A stretch of 12,646 nt of DNA, taken from a bacterium. GTDB lineage: Bacteria > Electryoneota > Electryoneia > Electryoneales > Electryoneaceae. Below are positions 7,543 through 12,646 of this stretch, piece after piece. The notes beneath the pieces were generated by a model. The model worked only from the letters and a program-made list of their open reading frames with translations. It was not told the origin of the DNA and searched no databases. The stretch covers positions 1-12,646 of the forward strand of contig JANQEY010000096.1 in the NCBI GenBank assembly GCA_028278125.1, read 5' to 3'. The first letter of the stretch is position 1, and each line of letters opens with the position of its first letter. The position numbers were made by a program, and so were the translations under genes.

Positions 7543-7968
7543 CTAGAAAGGTCTTACTACCGCAAGAATGATGATCGCGATTAAAAAAATGACGGGAATT
7601 TCATTAAACCATCGATACCATACATGACTGTGTTTGTTGCGATCATATTTGAAATCAAATAAAAGCTTGCCGCAATAAACATGGTAAACAATCAGCAGTA
7701 AGATCAGTGTCAGTTTGATATGTAACCAGAGTTGGCCGGCATAGGCAGCTATTCCAAATGAGAATAATGTCCAGGTGCCGAAGATCAGGGTAAGAATTGC
7801 ACCGGGTGTTGCGATCCCAAAGTAGAGTTTTCGTTCCATGATCTTAAACCGGTCGATGCTGATCTGATCATCACTCATCGCATGATAAACAAACAACCGG
7901 GGGAGATAGAAGAGCCCGGCAAACCAGGTCACCATGAATATGAGATGTAAGGCTTTTAACCAAAGCAT
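7543..7968 (-). CDS. hemJ: HemJ-type protoporphyrinogen IX oxidase (UPF0093/CopD-like)
   Basis: A 141-residue inner-membrane protein, the usual HemJ length. It oxidises protoporphyrinogen IX to protoporphyrin IX, the penultimate step of heme synthesis. Four hydrophobic segments are seen (about 3-27, 52-76, 80-100, 120-139). The N-terminal WLKALHLIFMVTWFAGLFYLPR stretch holds H8, and WLHIKL holds K85; these correspond to the His and Lys found essential in the cyanobacterial enzyme. PRLFVYHA and the C-terminal RWFNEIPV are also typical. It is transcribed alone, divergent from the GGDEF-EAL gene, with a 261-bp gap to the chosen start of that gene. The start has no strong Shine-Dalgarno. It is far from hemL in this window, so the two heme steps are not co-transcribed. 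Confidence 0.9.
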   Translation of the reverse strand: MLWLKALHLIFMVTWFAGLFYLPRLFVYHAMSDDQISIDRFKIMERKLYFGIATPGAILTLIFGTWTLFSFGIAAYAGQLWLHIKLTLILLLIVYHVYCGKLLFDFKYDRNKHSHVWYRWFNEIPVIFLIAIIILAVVRPF

Positions 7969-8229
7969 ATGCAGACATTATGAAAACTTAGCGAACGGGT
8001 CAAATAATACCAACGATTCTGTTGTGTTACAGCCATTCCCTGCCATGTACCGTTTTGAGTTTGGGACCATGATCGGTTTTTTTTAGTTATTCTTATGATT
8101 TTATTACCAATTTTGAACTTTCATGACTAAATATTATTCGAAAGTTACCGTTACAGTTATATTACGCGCTTATGCGTGAATTTCGTGGTACTAGGGCAAT
8201 CGGTTGGTTATCGCTATTATTTTTCAAAT

Positions 8230-10218
8230 ATGTCTATAAAACAAAGACTTATAGTCATTTTATTTGTGACGTTTTTCTTTGCCGGATTTGTCGTGTTGGG
8301 CTTATTCCAGGTGAGCAAGGGCGCACGTTTCCATCAGCTTAATTCCCTGCATTTAAAATATGTTGTCGAATTAAAGGAATTGCTTAGAGACAGCCCCGAT
8401 GATATGCCTGATAGCTCAGCACTTTATAGTGTTGTAAAAAATATACGTCAACAACCTGAAGATTGCCTGAAGCTAATCAGCTTTTTTGATCGTTTGATCA
8501 TGTTTTCCATTGGAACAGACCAGGCAATTACGCTTTGTGAAAATGATATCGCTTTAGCAAATCAGATAATCAACCAGGCAATGATGTATGAACAGGGAGA
8601 ATTATCATCACCGGAGTTTCGCAAAATATTAAGTGATGCCTCAACTCAATTCAGCAGGAATTCTGAGGATTTTGAAAAGCCTATCAGTGAGACGGTCGAC
8701 CTGACTATCACCACGGTGATAACAATTATTATATGTCTGGCCGCACTTTTGTTATCCGTTATTTTTACCATATTCAGAAGTATCGCCGGCATTGTCGAGA
8801 AGATGGAGGCAGCCAATAATGCGTTGGCAATTAGTGAAAGACGAAATCGTCAACTGGCCAATATTGATAGTTTGACAGAACTGCCTAACCGGAATTTGTT
8901 TAATGACAGGCTAAAGCAGGCGATCGCAGAGGCTAAACGTTACAAGACAAGGTTCTCCATTATGTTCATTGATCTTGACAGGTTTAAGCATGTCAACGAT
9001 ACACAAGGGCATGCATCAGGTGACCAGCTCCTTATTGAAGCGGGAGAAAGAATTTCAAAACTGTTAAGAGGAAGTGATACCGTAGCAAGATTCGGTGGTG
9101 ATGAATTTATTACCATCATAGAATCACTGAATGATGCCGGTGATGCAGCAATCGTGGCACGGAAAATCCTGGATGCAATTGCCAAGCCCTTTTCCATTAA
9201 TGGAGTAAATTCCTATTTATCGGCAAGCATAGGTATTGCCACTTATCCGGATGATGCCGAGGATGAAGGTACTTTGCTGAAAAATGCTGATATTACGATG
9301 TATCAGGCAAAGGCCAAAGGCAGAAACCGGTATGAGTTCTACCGGAATGATCTGGAAATGATCGAGATCCGTCGTCATACATATGAAAGAGAACTTCGTC
9401 ATGCCATCGAGAAAAATGAATTGTTATTGCATTTCCAGCCCGTTATCAGGCTTGCGGATCATAAGGTAGTTGGGGTAGAGGCATTACTAAGATGGGCTCA
9501 TGGAGAAAACAATCTTATTCCACCAGCGGAATTTATTCCAATCGCCGAAGATAACGGTCAGATCATCGAGATTGGCGAATGGGTACTGGAATCCGCGTGT
9601 CAACAATGCATGAAATGGCGTGATGAAAAAAATCCGAATTTTCATATCGCTGTGAATGTATCCGGCAAGCAATTGAAAGCGGATGGCTTTGCAAAACATG
9701 TCAGCGACATCCTTTCAAAAACAGGCTTGCCGGCAAACGCCCTGGAATTAGAGATTACTGAAAGCCTTATTCTTACTGAAGATGAAACGTACAGTCACAT
9801 ACTGCATGAATTATCCGAAATAGGATTACGGTTGCTGATGGATGATTTCGGTACCGGTTATGCGAGCCTTTCCCATTTGCGCCAGCTGCCATTTGACCTG
9901 TTAAAAATTGATCGGAGCTTTATAAAAGATCTGGGTGTTGAAGGCAGTCCCCTGGCTGAGACTATTGTCGAAATGGCTCATTCCATGCGTATGGGTGTGG
10001 TTGCCGAAGGAGTGGAAACACAAGAAGCGCTGATTTTCCTGAAGCAAGCAGGCTGCGAGTATGCGCAAGGGTTTCTATTTGAGCGCCCCGTGCCCGAGCA
10101 TATGGTAGTAAATAATAAAACCTATAAAATTGTCACAAATATCTCATATCCCCAGGAGGCAGCGGATGAGAGTGACCAGCTGGACCAGTTAATAATGACT
10201 TTTGACCAGCGAACGTGA
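8230..10218 (+). CDS. Membrane GGDEF-EAL cyclic-di-GMP protein with periplasmic sensor
   Basis: Predicted 662-residue inner-membrane protein with TM1 (about 6-28), a periplasmic domain (about 29-156), TM2 (about 157-181), a short linker helix, GGDEF (about 210-370) and EAL (about 385-630). The GGDEF motif (289-293) and the RGSD I-site (280-283) are intact, so a cyclase with product inhibition is expected. The EAL side keeps E417 (EAL), N476, E508, D538-D539 in [10 protein letters not shown]559, E593 and Q613, so phosphodiesterase activity is also plausible. The periplasmic domain is unrecognised and has two cysteines (C79, C103). No HAMP is seen. An in-frame GTG at 8176 would add 18 residues; neither start has a Shine-Dalgarno, and the ATG is preferred because MSIKQRL leads straight into TM1. 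Unit of its own between hemJ and argC. Confidence 0.93.
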   Translation: MSIKQRLIVILFVTFFFAGFVVLGLFQVSKGARFHQLNSLHLKYVVELKELLRDSPDDMPDSSALYSVVKNIRQQPEDCLKLISFFDRLIMFSIGTDQAITLCENDIALANQIINQAMMYEQGELSSPEFRKILSDASTQFSRNSEDFEKPISETVDLTITTVITIIICLAALLLSVIFTIFRSIAGIVEKMEAANNALAISERRNRQLANIDSLTELPNRNLFNDRLKQAIAEAKRYKTRFSIMFIDLDRFKHVNDTQGHASGDQLLIEAGERISKLLRGSDTVARFGGDEFITIIESLNDAGDAAIVARKILDAIAKPFSINGVNSYLSASIGIATYPDDAEDEGTLLKNADITMYQAKAKGRNRYEFYRNDLEMIEIRRHTYERELRHAIEKNELLLHFQPVIRLADHKVVGVEALLRWAHGENNLIPPAEFIPIAEDNGQIIEIGEWVLESACQQCMKWRDEKNPNFHIAVNVSGKQLKADGFAKHVSDILSKTGLPANALELEITESLILTEDETYSHILHELSEIGLRLLMDDFGTGYASLSHLRQLPFDLLKIDRSFIKDLGVEGSPLAETIVEMAHSMRMGVVAEGVETQEALIFLKQAGCEYAQGFLFERPVPEHMVVNNKTYKIVTNISYPQEAADESDQLDQLIMTFDQRT

Positions 10219-10248
10219 GTATTTCATATCCTTAAATAACTGTCTTGG

Positions 10249-10271
10249 ATAAGGTCCGTTCAGGACTTTAT
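10249..10271 (+). terminator. Hairpin after the GGDEF-EAL gene, possible weak terminator
   Basis: ATAAGGTCC and GGACTTTAT pair over nine positions, one a G-U, around a 5-nt loop, 30 nt after the stop codon. No U-tract follows directly; a T-rich run starts about 13 nt later. It could be a weak or factor-assisted terminator. Confidence 0.35.
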
Positions 10272-10294
10272 GACCTGTTGTACGTTTTATTTCT

Positions 10295-10322
10295 TTGCTG
10301 GGCATCATTCACACCGTATTAT
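10295..10322 (+). promoter_or_regulatory. Candidate sigma-70 promoter for argC
   Basis: TTGCTG (10295-10300) and TATTAT (10317-10322) are separated by 16 nt, with the -10 matching five of six consensus positions and the -35 three of six. Transcription would start near 10329, about 28 nt before argC. A short inverted repeat, GTTCT-TTC-AGAAC (10325-10337), overlaps the predicted start. No recognisable ArgR box is seen. Confidence 0.4.
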
Positions 10323-10356
10323 TAGTTCTTTCAGAACAAGATAATTTAACAAGGTA

Positions 10357-11388
10357 ATGATTAAAACTGGTATTGTTGGGGCTACAGGGTATACCGGCAT
10401 AGAATTGATACGTTTAATTTCGATTCACCCCGAGGCCCGCCTGGATGTCGTGACATCTCGATCAGAACAGGGTAAAACTGTTGCAGAACTGTTTCCCGGA
10501 CTTCGGGGGTATACGGAACTTGGTTTTAGTGCTCCTGATACGAAAGCCTTGTATGAGTGTGATCTTGTCTTCTTTGCAACTCCCCATGCGACAGCCATGC
10601 ATCAGGTTCCCAAGCTGCTCGGTTCCGGGATAAAGGTAATTGATTTATCCGCTGATTTCCGTCTCAAAGATGCAGGGGTTTGGGAGCAATGGTATGGAAC
10701 AAGGCATGTGTGCCCGGATTTGTTAAAGGAAGCCGTATATGGTCTACCGGAACAAAACAGGAAGGAAATTAAGGATGCATCCCTGGTAGCGAATCCCGGC
10801 TGTTACCCCACGTCTGTTATCCTGGCGTTATTACCCGTGATAAATAATAATCTTGTCGATATTCATTCTTTGATAGCTGATGCCAAGTCCGGTGTCAGCG
10901 GTGCCGGCAGGAACACTGTGATAACCAGCCTCCATGCTGAAGTGGCTGAATCTTTTAAGGCCTACGGCGTCGGTGGACACCGGCATCATCCGGAAATCTG
11001 TCAGGCATTAAATATCATAACTGATGAAGAAGTATCTTTAATTTTCACCCCTCATCTGGTTCCGATGATACGCGGCATTCATGCGACTGTGTATGCTACG
11101 TTGAACAAAGAGGTGGAAAACCTCGAAGAACTTTATGGTGAGTTTTATCAGGATGAAATATTTGTCGACGTTATGCCGTCGGGCTCACATCCGGATACCA
11201 AGGATGTGCGTGGTACAAACCGATGTCAGATTGCAGTGCATCAGTCACAATCAAGTAATAAAATTGTAGTATTGTCTGTGATTGATAATTTAGTGAAAGG
11301 CGCAGCCGGACAGGCAATACAAAATATGAATATATTGTTTCATATGGATGAATCTACAGGGCTGGATTATCCTGCTTTTTATCCTTAG
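10357..11388 (+). CDS. argC: N-acetyl-gamma-glutamyl-phosphate reductase
   Basis: Cytosolic NADPH-dependent enzyme of arginine synthesis that reduces N-acetylglutamyl phosphate to the semialdehyde. The 343 residues are full length for the long form. Seen are the Rossmann motif GATGYTG (8-14), FFATPHATA (72-80), DLSADFRL (96-103), the catalytic C149 in NPGCYPT, KSGVSGAGR (177-185) and the conserved GGHRHHPEI (206-214), which supplies the active-site His. The C-terminal KGAAGQAIQNMN is also typical. An AAGG lies 3 nt before the ATG, a rather short spacing. No other arg genes are in the window. The DUF6776 gene follows after 62 bp and may be co-transcribed with it, a neighbourhood seen in other gammaproteobacteria. 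Confidence 0.97.
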   Translation: MIKTGIVGATGYTGIELIRLISIHPEARLDVVTSRSEQGKTVAELFPGLRGYTELGFSAPDTKALYECDLVFFATPHATAMHQVPKLLGSGIKVIDLSADFRLKDAGVWEQWYGTRHVCPDLLKEAVYGLPEQNRKEIKDASLVANPGCYPTSVILALLPVINNNLVDIHSLIADAKSGVSGAGRNTVITSLHAEVAESFKAYGVGGHRHHPEICQALNIITDEEVSLIFTPHLVPMIRGIHATVYATLNKEVENLEELYGEFYQDEIFVDVMPSGSHPDTKDVRGTNRCQIAVHQSQSSNKIVVLSVIDNLVKGAAGQAIQNMNILFHMDESTGLDYPAFYP

Positions 11389-11450
11389 ATGCATAAAAAT
11401 GAAGTGTCTGCTATGTTAGTCAAGAGAAACATAATATTTTCTTATTCCAA

Positions 11451-12161
11451 ATGTCCCGGTTAATTGTTAAAAGCCATCGACCAGTTCAGTGGTCTATCTC
11501 TGTTGTGCTATTAAGTATGCTGGTGGCGTTGCTTACTTGGCTATTATTGGATAAAAGGCATTGGTCAGTTATCTATGACCGTATTGCTGCGAGCCAGAAT
11601 TATGAGCGCCTGCTACAGGTGAACCGCGAGCTTGAGCATGAAAACTCACGCTTGCGTGAGCAGGTACTCATGATGGAGAGAAATGCGGATCTGGACAGGC
11701 AAACCGCTGCATTAATGCAGGAAGAGATAAAGCAGAGCCAGGATGAGATTTACCGCCTGACCGGAGAATTGGAATTTTATCAGGGGATTATGGATGCTAC
11801 CCGCAGCGCTCAGGGGTTGAATATCCATGGCATTCATGTTGATTCATTACCCCAGAAACACAGTTACCGGCTAAAACTTGTATTAACCCATGTAACAAAA
11901 AGTGTTAAGGTGGCAGCGGGTTTACTTGATGTTTCCATCGAGGGGGTCCAGAATGGTTCAACTAATTTATTGCGGTTACAGGATATAACACTGGATGATT
12001 CACTTGAACTGTCGTTTAAGTTTAGAAACTTTAAACGTTTTGAGAGCAGCCTGGAGTTGCCGGAAGATTTTACACCGCATAAAGTGCTTGTACAGTTACA
12101 GCCCAATGACCGAAAACAGGCAAAAATTAAAAGAGTTTTTGATTGGCCGGTATCAACCTAG
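11451..12161 (+). CDS. DUF6776-family membrane-anchored coiled-coil protein
   Basis: A 236-residue protein of unknown function. One TM helix (about 13-33) follows a basic N-terminus, suggesting a short cytoplasmic tail and a periplasmic body. A coiled coil runs from about 45 to 112 with many E, R, Q and L at heptad spacing. The last 115 residues look like a beta-rich domain (YRLKLVLTHVTKSVKVAAG, LELSFKFRNFKRFE), as in DUF6776 proteins. The overall shape recalls division or shape scaffolds such as FtsL/MreC-like anchors, but no homology to them is claimed. The bactofilin start follows 12 bp after the stop, so the two are almost surely co-transcribed. No clear Shine-Dalgarno precedes the ATG. 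Confidence 0.75.
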   Translation: MSRLIVKSHRPVQWSISVVLLSMLVALLTWLLLDKRHWSVIYDRIAASQNYERLLQVNRELEHENSRLREQVLMMERNADLDRQTAALMQEEIKQSQDEIYRLTGELEFYQGIMDATRSAQGLNIHGIHVDSLPQKHSYRLKLVLTHVTKSVKVAAGLLDVSIEGVQNGSTNLLRLQDITLDDSLELSFKFRNFKRFESSLELPEDFTPHKVLVQLQPNDRKQAKIKRVFDWPVST

Positions 12162-12173
12162 GAGATTTTACTA

Positions 12174-12587
12174 ATGTGGGGAAATGGCAAGCGCAACAAG
12201 ACTACCAGAATTGATACATTGATAGGCCATCAATCAAAATTGATTGGTGATATAAAGTTCAGTGGTGGATTGCATATAGATGGCACAATTCAAGGGAATG
12301 TAATTGCGGAGAATGACGGGCGTTCGATGTTGTCATTAAGCGAACAGGGAGTGATTGAAGGGGAGGTCAAGGTGCCTTATGTCGTGATTAATGGGGTTGT
12401 GAACGGTGACGTCCACGGCGGCGAACATGTAGAGCTGTCATCAAAAGCCAGGGTGACCGGGAATGTCTATTATAATCTCATCGAAATGGCGGTAGGTGCG
12501 GAAGTCAATGGAAAACTGGTGCATACACTGGCTCCCGTCGAGGATTCCCTGGCGTTGGGACATCCAGATCCGTTGGAGGCGGACTAG
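12174..12587 (+). CDS. Bactofilin (polymer-forming cytoskeletal protein)
   Basis: A 137-residue protein with a central bactofilin domain (about 14-118), a right-handed beta-helix built of short strands broken by glycines: LIGHQSKLIGDIKFSGGLHI, DGTIQGNVIA, GVIEGEVKV, GVVNGDVHGG, VTGNVYYN and GAEVNGKLVH. The ends are short and polar, with no TM helix, as usual for this family. Bactofilins form nucleotide-independent filaments at the inner membrane and organise peptidoglycan enzymes, stalks or polar structures. AGGAG lies 9 nt before the ATG. An N-terminal basic patch (KRNKTTR) could help membrane contact. The DUF6776 gene just upstream is a likely membrane partner, by inference. In related genomes an A-type Fe-S carrier (erpA) often comes next, but it would lie beyond the window. 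Confidence 0.92.
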   Translation: MWGNGKRNKTTRIDTLIGHQSKLIGDIKFSGGLHIDGTIQGNVIAENDGRSMLSLSEQGVIEGEVKVPYVVINGVVNGDVHGGEHVELSSKARVTGNVYYNLIEMAVGAEVNGKLVHTLAPVEDSLALGHPDPLEAD

Positions 12588-12592
12588 AATAC

Positions 12593-12622
12593 TTGACTAA
12601 AATACTTGGTTTTTTGTCTTAT
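12593..12622 (+). promoter_or_regulatory. Possible sigma-70 promoter facing a gene beyond the window
   Basis: TTGACT (12593-12598) matches the -35 consensus at five of six positions. TCTTAT (12617-12622) lies 18 nt on and matches the -10 at four of six. It begins 6 nt after the bactofilin stop and points to the window edge. The AT-rich setting makes chance matches likely. Confidence 0.25.
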
Positions 12623-12646
12623 TGACGTTATATTTAAAGACATTGA

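Noticed and set aside
8172..8174. ATG just upstream of the GGDEF-EAL gene
   Set aside because: It is out of frame with the protein (4 bases before the in-frame GTG).
1..12646. Defence island, prophage or biosynthetic cluster
   Set aside because: All thirteen genes belong to housekeeping, envelope or signalling families, and no integrase, transposase or attachment repeat is visible.

Overview
The window is an ordinary chromosomal stretch from a Gram-negative bacterium. A gammaproteobacterium is most likely, because two conserved gammaproteobacterial blocks are present: thiD-thiE-hemL divergent from a rubredoxin gene, and argC followed by a DUF6776 coiled-coil protein and a bactofilin. Outer-membrane (porin), periplasmic, chemotaxis and cyclic-di-GMP genes fit a motile, free-living or surface-associated cell. 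By eye the base composition is moderate, roughly 40-50% GC. I cannot name a genus. I see no phage, transposase, integrase, tRNA, rRNA or CRISPR.

Layout. Positions 2-499 (+) hold the C-terminal part of a SIMPL-domain protein cut by the window edge. A convergent gap (500-688) carries nine perfect tandem copies of a 7-bp unit ending 5 bp from the hemL stop. Positions 689-3462 (-) form a likely operon transcribed thiD, thiE, hemL. A 54-residue rubredoxin (3508-3672, +, TTG start) diverges from thiD with only 45 bp between them. It converges with a two-TM chemoreceptor (3689-5290, -), which has a good candidate FliA (sigma-28) promoter at 5371-5397. Upstream on the same strand are a small periplasmic PstS-like binding protein (5532-6002) and a coiled-coil porin (6017-7348), 14 bp apart. 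HemJ (7543-7968, -) follows, with a terminator-like perfect inverted repeat after its stop. From 8230 the plus strand carries a membrane GGDEF-EAL protein, argC, a DUF6776 protein and a bactofilin (to 12587). No gene-free stretch exceeds 300 bases; the longest is 5291-5531.

How the genes relate. HemL (early tetrapyrrole synthesis) and HemJ (late heme synthesis) serve one pathway but are separate units. ThiD and ThiE make and couple the pyrimidine half of thiamine. The porin and the binding protein look like a paired outer-membrane/periplasmic uptake set for a phosphate-like anion, and the neighbouring chemoreceptor could sense the same ligand; that link is inference. The DUF6776 and bactofilin pair looks like an envelope or cell-shape module.

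I found no convincing undescribed system. The most useful leads are the heptamer array, the FliA-type promoter, the porin/binding protein/chemoreceptor neighbourhood, and the DUF6776-bactofilin pair.
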